Assembly: GCA_903881065.1 (NCBI GenBank)
Contig: CAIRRW010000165.1
Location: forward strand, 1 to 17,992
Direction: 5' to 3'
From: an uncultured Bacteroidota bacterium
GTDB taxonomy: Bacteria; Bacteroidota; Bacteroidia; 2-12-FULL-35-15
DNA length: 17,992 nucleotides
The translations under genes and the position numbers were made by a program. Each line of letters begins with the position of its first letter. Positions within the stretch are counted from its first letter, which is position 1. The notes below the pieces were generated by a model. That model saw nothing but the letters and a program-made list of their open reading frames with translations. It ran no database searches and was not told where the DNA came from. Shown here piece after piece: positions 1-9,300 of this stretch.

Positions 1-75
1 AATAATGATTGTAAAAAGGTGAAGAAGGAATCAATCGTAAAAAGTAATTTATTAAACAATTTAAATCAAAACTAA
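1..75 (+). CDS. Possible 3' end of a gene entering from the left edge
   Basis: Frame 1 is open from the first base for 24 codons and ends in TAA at 73-75. The deduced tail is rich in Lys and Asn and matches nothing I recognise. It would converge on the CvpA-type gene, whose stop codon is 22 bases further on. An open stretch this short can occur by chance in AT-rich DNA, so this is only a candidate; the sequence left of the window would settle it. Confidence 0.25.
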   Translation, partial: NNDCKKVKKESIVKSNLLNNLNQN

Positions 76-97
76 GATGACATTATCATTCAAAATT

Positions 98-604
98 TTA
101 AGGTATAACTATTTTGTTAATCTTACTTTTATTGAGAGCAGGAATTAATGTGGGAGCTATTTTACCAACCGGTTTATAAAGCACCGATTCTTCTTTTGTT
201 TTTACGGAAATAAAAGGATATGATTTTTCGATGGCATCCATCACAAAAATAATTACACTTATTACCATTGCAAATTTAAGTGCGCCGAATATCGCTCCCG
301 CAATTTTATTCGCCGCACTAAGCGCCATACCTTCCAACATTTTCTGAATAATCTTCGCAATAAAATAAACTATAATTATTATGCCAAGAAAGGTAACTGC
401 AAACGAAACAATAGGCAGATAGGGCGATTGCCAGTGAAACTATTCTTTTATTTTGCCCGCAACATATTCGGAGAAATGAATGCCGCCCCATACACCAAGC
501 GCGAAAGCTACCAGGGAAGCAGCTTCTATTATAAGTCCTTTCCTGAATCCTTTGTACAAACCCCAAACCAGAGGAATACAAATAACAATGTCGATGTAAT
601 TCAT
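98..604 (-). pseudogene. CvpA-family membrane protein, interrupted by an in-frame TAG
   Basis: Reading the minus strand from the ATG at 604-602 gives an N-terminal half beginning MNYIDIVICIPLVWGLYKGF, with the LxxGxxKG pattern of CvpA (colicin V production) membrane proteins. After 54 residues (ending AGKIKE) the frame meets TAG at 442-440. It then stays open in the same frame for 113 codons to TAA at 100-98, running FHWQSPYLPIVSFAVTF and NKIAGAIFGALKFA, both CvpA-like. With one sense codon in place of the TAG the protein would be 168 residues, a normal length with four hydrophobic segments. The change needs only one base (AAG, CAG or GAG to TAG). An internal ATG at 340 could restart an 80-residue C-terminal piece. 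Other genes here end in TAG, so reassignment of the codon is unlikely. The family identity is seen in the sequence; loss of function is inferred, and a base error in the assembly is the main alternative. Confidence 0.8.
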
Positions 605-764
605 GCGACTTTATTTTTAATCGTTCTTTATTATTATACCGGTGCAACTATTCTATTAAAAATAGCATCCGATAAAAGACAAAGAAAGGTATCTTTAAGT
701 TTTATTTCGCACCGGCAATTAAAACTTATTAATAAACGCATGTTCACACTTAAATAAATCAATT

Positions 765-2612
765 ATGAAAAAAATATACATCGTATTAACAATTATTATA
801 GCCTTTACATTCTCAAAAACTAATGCACAGGTTTTTACACAAGGTGATGTATCTGTAATGCTTCAACCTTCCGGCACTCATGATTCAACAACTTGCTCCT
901 CGACAGGTCAAATGTTTTATCAGATTACAAAATCAAATTCTTTTGTCGGAGATATTGTAGAAGTAAAAGATATGTTTGGCGGCGCAGTAATTTACTCGGC
1001 AACAAATACAGCAGGTCAAAATCCCTGGTATGTAACTGCGCCTGTTATTAATGCATTTATAACTATCACCGATGAAATGGTTTCGGGAGGTTATGCAACT
1101 GCAGGCGGCCCTGTAAATAAAGTTATTTCAGGTATCGATACCGTTTATAATATTAATAATTTTTATCAGATAGCGGTTCCAAACCCTTGCCTGTATGCAA
1201 ATATTGACGGCAATGTATATGTTGATTATAACAATGATTGTTTATTCAACGGAAGCGATGTTGCTTTATCTTCAATTATGGTAGGAGCTTCCGAAGCATT
1301 AAATAGTCCTTCCATGTCAACAATATCTTTTAATGGTTACTCTGATGGAATCGGTAATTATAGTATTCACGCGTTACAATCGTGGATGACAAATGCTACA
1401 GTAAGTATTCCATCATATCTTCAATTTATATTTCCGTCCACATCCTGCTCACCTGTATCTTATAGCTTCACTTCTTTGCCTCAGAGCCATCTTGACTTTT
1501 CGCTGCAATGTACAAGTCTTCTGGATGTTCAATGCGGTGCAGGTTCGCAGGGAGTTATTCGTCCTAATCACCCATTTATTTTATCTCCGTATGTCAGTAA
1601 TACAGGATGTAATCTCGCATCAGGCACATTAAAATTAGTTTTAGACCCTAATGTAATTTACAATGCCGGTTTGAGCACAAACCCTGCAAACAATATCAAC
1701 GGAGATACTTTGATATGGAATTATACAAATCTTACCAGCATTAGTAATGGCGCATATTGGAATAGTTTTTTTGCAGGAGTTTATTTAACACCTACCGTTG
1801 CTGTAACTTCCGGAAGCACACTTTGTTTCAGAGTATTTACAAATGTTCCTGCCGGTGATGTGGATCCAACAAACAATGATTACACCTTCTGTTTGCCGGT
1901 TGTAAATTCTTACGATCCTAATTTAAAGGAAGTGTCTCCTAAAGGAACAACAGCAGCTGGTTTTATTCCTGTTTACACTAATGAACTTACATATACAATA
2001 CATTTTCAAAACACAGGAACAGCAACAGCTTATAATATTTCTGTAATCGATACTTTGAATTCCGATATTATTTCGAACAGTCTTAAAATTTTAGGAACAA
2101 GCCATACTGCTTCTCCTGAATGGCTGGCACCGGGCGTAGTTAAATTTAATTTTTATAATATTTATTTACCTGACAGTACAAGCAACGAAACAGCAAGTCA
2201 TGGCTTCATTCGATTTAGTGTAAAACTGAATACTTCATCACCGGCAGGTACTGTAATTCAAAACAAGGCAAGTATTTACTTTGATTCCAATCCGGCAATT
2301 GTTACGAATAGAGTTACGAATACGCTTTTTAATTCATCTGGAATAAATGAATTATTGGCAATTACAAGAATCGATGTAGCTCCAAATCCATTTAATGACT
2401 ATACATTATTTACAATTCATTCATTAAAAACAAATCTTGTTTATTCTTTTGAATTAATAGATGTTGTTGGCAAATCGGTGAAATCAATAAAAGAGATAAC
2501 TGAGAAACAGTTTGCAGTTTATAGAAACGGTTTAAGCAACGGAATTTATTTTTATCGGATTTATTCGAATGAAGGAATTACTGCTACTGGCAAATTAGTG
2601 ATTGAAGATTAA
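765..2612 (+). CDS. Secreted T9SS type A sorting-domain protein with DUF7619-like domain
   Basis: A 615-residue exported protein. Residues 1-22 form a signal peptide (MKKIYIVLTIIIAFTF, cleavage near NA-Q). Around residues 145-250 lies a segment beginning NIDGNVYVDYNNDCLFNGSD, like the SdrD-B/carboxypeptidase-regulatory beta-sandwiches. The middle resembles CARDB/DUF11 adhesion folds. From about residue 382 the block SYDPNLKEVSPKG, then TIHFQNTGTATAYNI and ASHGFIRFSVK, is the conserved repeat domain of large Bacteroidota surface proteins (DUF7619). From about residue 539, APNPFND and a final GIYFYRIYSNEG are the T9SS type A C-terminal signal, so the protein should cross the outer membrane and be surface-attached or released. 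No catalytic motif is visible; adhesion or a structural role is a guess. The ATG at 765 directly precedes the signal peptide. A box TATCTTTA at 690-697 is a weak promoter candidate. No terminator follows before the remnant at 2636. Confidence 0.9.
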   Translation: MKKIYIVLTIIIAFTFSKTNAQVFTQGDVSVMLQPSGTHDSTTCSSTGQMFYQITKSNSFVGDIVEVKDMFGGAVIYSATNTAGQNPWYVTAPVINAFITITDEMVSGGYATAGGPVNKVISGIDTVYNINNFYQIAVPNPCLYANIDGNVYVDYNNDCLFNGSDVALSSIMVGASEALNSPSMSTISFNGYSDGIGNYSIHALQSWMTNATVSIPSYLQFIFPSTSCSPVSYSFTSLPQSHLDFSLQCTSLLDVQCGAGSQGVIRPNHPFILSPYVSNTGCNLASGTLKLVLDPNVIYNAGLSTNPANNINGDTLIWNYTNLTSISNGAYWNSFFAGVYLTPTVAVTSGSTLCFRVFTNVPAGDVDPTNNDYTFCLPVVNSYDPNLKEVSPKGTTAAGFIPVYTNELTYTIHFQNTGTATAYNISVIDTLNSDIISNSLKILGTSHTASPEWLAPGVVKFNFYNIYLPDSTSNETASHGFIRFSVKLNTSSPAGTVIQNKASIYFDSNPAIVTNRVTNTLFNSSGINELLAITRIDVAPNPFNDYTLFTIHSLKTNLVYSFELIDVVGKSVKSIKEITEKQFAVYRNGLSNGIYFYRIYSNEGITATGKLVIED

Positions 2613-2635
2613 TTATTTATACGAAATTACGGCAA

Positions 2636-2833
2636 TTAAAATTTATACCTCACACCCATATTAAAATTATACGAGTACGGATACAGTTTTATTTCGTCAC
2701 CTTTCTTATATATTGATTGAAACCAGCGGGTATATTCAGGCTGAAAAATCACACTCCACTTCTCCTTAATATTAATCACTACTTCCAGTTGGAAGGTTCC
2801 CGAAAATGAATACATATTAATTGCTGCTGATTT
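2636..2833 (-). pseudogene. C-terminal remnant of an outer-membrane beta-barrel protein
   Basis: On the minus strand a frame bounded by TAA at 2836-2834 and TAA at 2638-2636 stays open for 66 codons. It reads SGTFQLEVVINIKEKWS, VIFQPEYTRWFQSIYKKG and YPYSYNFNMGVRYKF. Alternating hydrophobic strands, aromatic girdle residues and a terminal Phe are the signature of the last strands of Bacteroidota outer-membrane beta-barrels (PF13568-like). There is no start codon, signal peptide or N-terminal barrel, so it is a fragment. Its broken 5' end lies where the plus-strand remnant begins. The similarity is from memory of the family; the frame, the ending and the missing N-terminus are seen directly. 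Confidence 0.65.
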
Positions 2834-3241
2834 TTAAATCTCCTCCCTCACAATAGTGCTGATTTGGTGAACCTTGATATACAGCTTGTTAATAAGTCAC
2901 GTTCAATTGTATTGCCTCCTGATTTTGCAACTTCAATTGCCTTTGTTTCAATGAAGAATCTGGAACTGACTATTTTCGTGATGGACCCTGCCCATCCGGC
3001 AAAAAAATCGAAACCTCCGGGAGGAAAGTTTATTGTTTCGCAAGTAGCTTATACCAAACCCGATGGCACCGAACCAACCCCTGATGCCTACACTACACGA
3101 GCACCCGAAGGAAAAACGATATTCCCTATCCTATATTCGTCAGATAAAATAGGTTTGAAAATATGGGTGAAATGCTGGTACATGAGCCCTACCGGAAAAC
3201 CAAGCCCGGTAAGTGCTGCGTTTTCTATAATACTTACGTAG
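2831..3241 (+). pseudogene. 5'-truncated small beta-sandwich protein (could be a 125-residue hypothetical from a TTG start)
   Basis: The plus frame opens after TGA at 2828-2830 and runs to TAG at 3239-3241. It has no ATG near its beginning; a TTG at 2864 would give 125 residues. The reading SADLVNLDIQLVNKSRS, then KSKPPGGKFIVSQVAYTKPD, IGLKIWVKCWYMSPTGKPS and a final AAFSIIL resembles the C-terminal half of a family of about 200-230-residue Bacteroidota proteins with an N-terminal helical part and a C-terminal fibronectin-like domain that usually ends in a WSE-type strand and I-P. The helical half of about 100 residues is missing here, and there is no signal peptide or promoter-like box just upstream. 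I therefore read it as a remnant facing away from the beta-barrel remnant. It is followed by a strong terminator, which fits an originally expressed gene. The family assignment is from memory. Confidence 0.5.
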
Positions 3242-3262
3242 TTGATTGGTTGATTCGCTGAA

Positions 3263-3298
3263 TAAAAAAAGCTCCGTAGAAATACGGAGCTTTTTTTA
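3263..3298. terminator. Strong bidirectional intrinsic terminator
   Basis: A perfect 16-bp stem (core AAAAAAAGCTCCGTA against its complement) closes on a GAAA tetraloop, with A and T runs on both sides. It therefore works in either direction, between the plus-strand gene ending at 3241 and the minus-strand gene ending at 3391. Confidence 0.9.
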
Positions 3299-3390
3299 TT
3301 GAATATTATGGTAGCACAAGTAAATAATTATTTTGGAAACGCTTTATAAATAGAATTAAGAAAAATGTTACCGAGCAGCTACTTCAATAC

Positions 3391-6300
3391 TTACTGAATA
3401 ACAATTTTCCGATTAAAAGTTGTATGCGCAGAGTCTGTAATTTCAACAAAATAGATTCCCGGTTTCATCTCTCCTTTTTCAATAACAGCACTATTGGCAT
3501 TATCAACAACAAAAGTTTTTACTTCATTTCCTACAATATCAATCAACTTAACCAGTGTATTTTTTTGTTCATCTCTAAAATAAATGGTTGTTTGATTTGT
3601 AAACGGATTAGGATAAATAGTAATGCTTGAAGAAGCAGTACTGCCTGTAATTCCGGTTGAAATTTGATTTACGTATACAGAATCGGCAATAGGATTGAAG
3701 TTTAAAACGGTGCCTGCAGCATCATCGCCACTTGTGTTTGAAAAACTTAAATTGATAACAGCCGGATTGGAAACAGTACTATTGATAATAAAACTAAAGT
3801 CGGCAATTTTGCCAAATCCATTCACATCGGTATGATTGATACGTGTGATGGCACCATAAGCAGTGTTAGCCAATGGAGCAATTTTTGAAATCGTAATAGC
3901 ATCAGTACCTGGCGTTCCAAGCAAACCGGAAGTATATCTTAACCTCTCGCTGCCCGGCACAACCATTGAAGAAGGATAAGTAACATTAAATGCAACTCCA
4001 TACACATTAGCAACAGGAGCAGATGCTGTACCTAACCATATTTCAGCATGAACAGTGTCGCCTGCATGAAACGAATTGGTGGCAGTTACAAAATAAATAT
4101 CCGAATTTATTGAACGGTTGTTATTGTTTTGAGGAATAATAGCATGGGTTAAACTAAAATTAAGATTGATGGCAAGTGTATCATTATTATCTATTATTCC
4201 ATCGCCATTACAATCTGCGTGTTTTAAGTCGGTACTGTTCGGATTTTCAGCAATACCCCAATCAGCAACCGGAAACGCTTGCCATGCATTACTTATCATT
4301 GCACGAGGATTGCCAGTTTGAGAATAATAAACACCAATAGGCAATAAATCAAAATTATCTACACTATGATTATTATCAACATCGCCGGGCCATACACAGT
4401 TAGTATCCACTCCAATGGTGGCAGAAACAGTCAGTATATTACAACCAAAACTATTTGAAACACCTACAGTATAAGCTCCCGGAAGTGAAGCAGAATAAGT
4501 AGTATCGACCGCACCACTGATAATGGCACCATTTAAATACCATTGATAGTTATTGCCCGAAACAAGAGAGGTAATTAGTTGCGCACTACCTCCACTGCAT
4601 ATTAAAGTAGTGCCTGAAGGAATTATAACAGGAGCAATAGGTGCCGGATTAACAGTTATATAATTAACTTGAGTACTACTATCGCAATTGGTAGTTCCGC
4701 AGGCTGTTAATTTAACAGTAAATGTTCCGGTATTTAAATACGTATGCGAAGGGTTAACAGCTGATGAAGTAACACCATCGCCGAAATCCCAAATATATGA
4801 AGTGGCATTGGTGGTAGTGTTTGTAAAGTTTACAGTAGAAGCAGTAGTTCCGCAGAAAGAAAGTGTATCACCTGTAAAACCACTATGTACGGGGTAATAG
4901 GAATAATCAGGAGAATATGAACTACAACTATTGTTTGTTATCTGCAATTTATAAACACCATCTTGCGACAACGAATACGAAGATGAATTAGCACCATTTA
5001 TTGAAACACCATTGAGATACCATTGATAATTGGCAGCAACTGTAACTGTTGAAAGTTGATTTGAAGCATAAGAAACAACAGGCATAGAAGGCGCAAGATT
5101 AGTATTAATATAACTTATACGAGTCAAGCTATCGCAATTGGTAGTTCCGCAAGCAACTAATTTCACTGTATAAACTCCGCCACCTGCATAAGTATGCGAA
5201 GGATTAACAGACGTTGAAGTAACACCATCACCAAAATACCAAGTATATGAAGTGGCATTGGTAGTAGTGTTTGTAAAGTTTACAGTAGAAGCTGTAGTTC
5301 CGCAGAAAGAAAGTGTATCACCTGTAAAACCAATATGTACGGGGTAATAGGAATAATCAGGAGAATATGAACTACAACCATTGTTTGCTATCTGCAATTT
5401 ATAAACACCATCTTGCGACAACAAATACGAAGATGAATTAGCTCCGTTTATTGAAACACCATTGAGATACCATTGATAATTGGAAGCCACTGCAACTGTT
5501 GAAAGTTGATTGGAAGCATAAGAAACAACAGGCGGAGCAGGGGTAGCATTAAGCGAAATGTAATTGGTTCTTGTTAAACTGTCGCAGCCAATACTGTCGC
5601 AGCCGATAAGTTTAACTGTATAATTTCCAAAACCAGAATAAGCATGAATTGGATTAGCTGATGTGGAGGTAGTGCCATCGCCAAAGTCCCAGAGATAGGA
5701 TGTTGCGCTGGTACTTGTATTTATAAAATTAATTGATGCGGTGCTGCTGCAAAAAGAGAGAGTATCCGAATGAAAGCCAATAGTGGGAAGGTAATAAGCA
5801 AAGTCGGCAGAATAAGTACTGCAGGTTCCTGTTATTACCTTTAGTTTGTAAGTCCCCTGTTGAGTAGGAGTATAAGTTGTTGAAGTAGCTCCTGTAATCA
5901 CAACATTGTTTAAATACCATTGGTAACTGCTGGCGATTGCAGTTGTTGAGAATTGACCACCTGCCAATGTTATTACAGGTACTGCCGGAGATGAGGTAAC
6001 AGTAATATAATTAACTCTTGTCATGCTGTCGCAAGTTGCGCCGTTACATCCCGACATCTTAACAGTATATGTACCTGCAGCAGAATAAGAATGTGTAAAA
6101 TTTCCTCCGCCTGCCTGGGTATCCTGATTACCATCTCCCCAATAAACAGTGAATGCTGCATTGTTTACAATGTTTAAAGAACCGTTGGATAAAGTAGTTG
6201 TTGCACCTGTGCATAACGATGTGGGGCTGCATGTAAAAGAAGCTGTTAAAGGATAATTAAAAAAGATGGCAGATGGTGAAGTGCAGGTACTTCCCCAGTT

Positions 6301-9300
6301 GTGAACTCTTACCTGATAATAATTATTAAGTACTGCTGTTACTGTTGACAAGGTATCGGCAACAATAAGACTGTTATTTACATACCATTGATAATGGTTT
6401 GCAATTGCAGTAGTAGAAAGATGTGTGCCATTTTTTGTTACGAGAGGAATCGGCAATCCCTGCTGTATGGTAATGTAATTGGTACGTGTAAGCGAATCGG
6501 AATATGTATTATTACTTGCAACTAATTTTACTGAATACGTTCCGGCAGCGGAATAAGCATGAACAGGGTTTTGGGCGGTAGAAGTTGTCCCATCGCCAAA
6601 GTTCCATAAATAAGATGTTGCATTTTGCGTAGTGTTTGTAAAAGTAATGTTGTTATACGAACAGATGGAAGTGGAACTGGCTTTAAATAAAGGAGTAGGC
6701 CGAATGGCAGGTGTTATAAACATTGCCAAATCGAGATAATAACCATGAACACCACTGCCGCAACCATCGTAAATAAATCCATCATACCCTGAATCGTAAA
6801 CAAGAATTCGGTAACGCAAAGGAACATTGGTAGCTGTGGTTTGAGGAATGGTAACTGCAATTGGACTACTTGAATTATTGGATATTGACCATACCGGATA
6901 ACCTGAACCAAAATAGTTTACATATTCATTAGGGTCGAAAGTTCCGCTGTTATTATAATCAATCCACATTCCCATTCGATAAAATGTGGAGGAGTTTGTG
7001 ACCATGGTAATATAATAGGTAGTACCTGCATGTACGTGAATTTGGTTGGTACATACTTTACTTCCGCTACCCGGATTACTGATGTTCTGATAATTACCTG
7101 TACCGAAATTAACATAAGAAGTATCAAAATAAATATTCATCAGTGGAGCAGCATATCCACCATAGGTTATGGGAGTACACGTACTTGCGACCGGAACCAC
7201 TGGAATTACAATTGTTACAGGATGAGTAACGGTGGCGCATCCGTAGCCATTACATGCTGTAAGAGATATAGTATACGTTCCGGAAACACTATAAACATGT
7301 GCAGGAGGAATTAGTGCAGTTGATACAGCCGAACCGTCGCCGAAATCCCAGGTATATGCAGTTGCATTATAACTGGTGTTGGTGAACGTTTCGCTGGTGG
7401 TACATCCTACTGCTGCAACAGTTGAAAAGGTAGGAACAGGAACCGATGGCGCATTATGTAATTGAACGGCATAATCTTTTGTTTGTCCACATGCAGTAGA
7501 ATAAGCACATGCACTCAAGCTATACTGGTTCATTGTAAGGTCCGACTGCACACGCATACGCAAGTACTGGTTATATACGGTAGCATACGTAACCGGCAAG
7601 CTAATGTTTCCGGTGAGTATATGATTGGTGGTAGCGCCTGTTAAAATTATTTCGTTACCTGTAAATAGTCCATCGCTATTTAAATCGAGCCATACATTTA
7701 CATATTGTTCTTCCCAAGTACTCACCGATACACTCATTGAATACGTTGTGCCAAGTGTTAAATCAGTTTTCTGACAACAGGAATAATCAAAATAATTATT
7801 AACTAAAATATCCGTATTGTGATTAATGGTATTCAGTTTTACATTTACGATGCCGTGATTGGCGCACAAGTTGGATGCCGGAGCGCAGGCAGGAGTGAGG
7901 ATTGTAGGGTTGCTATACAATGATATTGTTTTATACTGAACAGCTGAATCGGTAAAACAGGAAGTTACTTTTACAGCAAGAATATTAAATGTTGTTGTAG
8001 TATTTATCCCGGAAGAATTAGCAAAACTTAATGCTCCGCCATTGCCTGCCTGCGCATTACCTATATTAGTGAAACCCTGCCGCAACCTGTACGTAACGCC
8101 ATTCTGTGTATTGGTAATTGAAAGCACAACCATATTTCCTTTGCATATCGAATCAAGTGTAGAAGTTATTACCATCGGATTAATGTTATGGCCAGTAACA
8201 TATATTTGTGTGCTTGAAGTATCCGAGCCATTTGCATTGCTTACAATCAATGACACAGTTACATTATTATTGTAATTCAATCTTAACCCCGAATTATAAT
8301 GTGTATCAAAAGTTGTATTGTTTACTTGCCATTTATAAGTATAGCCTGCAATATTTGCTGTAGTATTATTTAAAGTGATGGAATCGCCGTAACAATAATT
8401 GGTGGCACCTCCCTGAATATTAAATAAACTTACAGGGCGCGTAGGGCAAGCGTTGATATTTCCTGTTTTGATAGCGAACCCTGCATTGCCTACTGCCATT
8501 ACATTAGCACCATAACGGTCAATCATATTAATAACAGGATTGCCTGTTAATATAAACTGTTCCCAGGTGGTACCACCGGTTTTGCTTACATATAATCCAT
8601 TGTTGCTTGCTACAAGTAACGTGTCGCGGCTCAATGCAAGCAGTACTCCCGACGAGTTAAAAGGCAATGTAATGGTTGAATAAGTTGCACCATAATCAAT
8701 AGATTTTAAAAGAAGATTGGAGGTTTGTACGCCTATGTATATTACATTTTGTACACAGCTAACTATCTGACACGTGTTGTTGGTAGCAGTGCTTGTCCAG
8801 GTGCTTCCGCCATTCACCGATTTAAGAATAGTACTTTGTCCGACAGCAAAAACAGTATCGTAGCTTGCAAATTTTACATCGTTGATATAATTTGAAGTGC
8901 CCGAATTTACAAAGTTCCAGCTGCTGCCACTGTTGGAACTTGCAGCAATACGCCCGTTATTGCCTACTGCCACTCCTCTTGCACCATTCATATCCACAGC
9001 GTTCATATAACGCGGAGCAGTAGCGCTATTGTCGTTTGATGCAATATTCCAGTTCGTACCTCCGTTAGTGGTATTTAAAATATATTCATAGTTACCAAGA
9101 TTATAAAAACCTACGGCTACAGCTGAATTGGCACCTGTTACTGCCAAATCATATACATTGGCAAATGTAACAGGTAAACCTCCTGCAGTAATTGGATTTA
9201 CTATACTCCAGGAAGCGCCGCCATTTGCAGTTTTTGCAAACTGGTTATAACTGCCTACCCATATTTGACTTCCTGAATAATAACTTACAGCATATAAATC

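Noticed and set aside
440..442. TAG recoded as an amino acid genome-wide
   Set aside because: TAG is the natural stop of the genes ending at 3241, 11118, 13075 and 14743, so the codon is not generally reassigned.
318..757. Open frames at 318-647 (minus) and 428-757 (plus)
   Set aside because: They lie over the CvpA-type gene in other frames, have no signal or family features, and show compositions typical of shadow frames.
4679..6030. Regular repeats as a CRISPR array
   Set aside because: The units are 450 bp, in frame, and encode PKD/Ig modules with no short repeat-spacer pattern.
7030..7314. Plus-strand frames inside the giant gene, such as 7030-7314 and 8042-8275
   Set aside because: They are antisense shadows of the conserved GEVED, PKD and Ig-like coding sequence.
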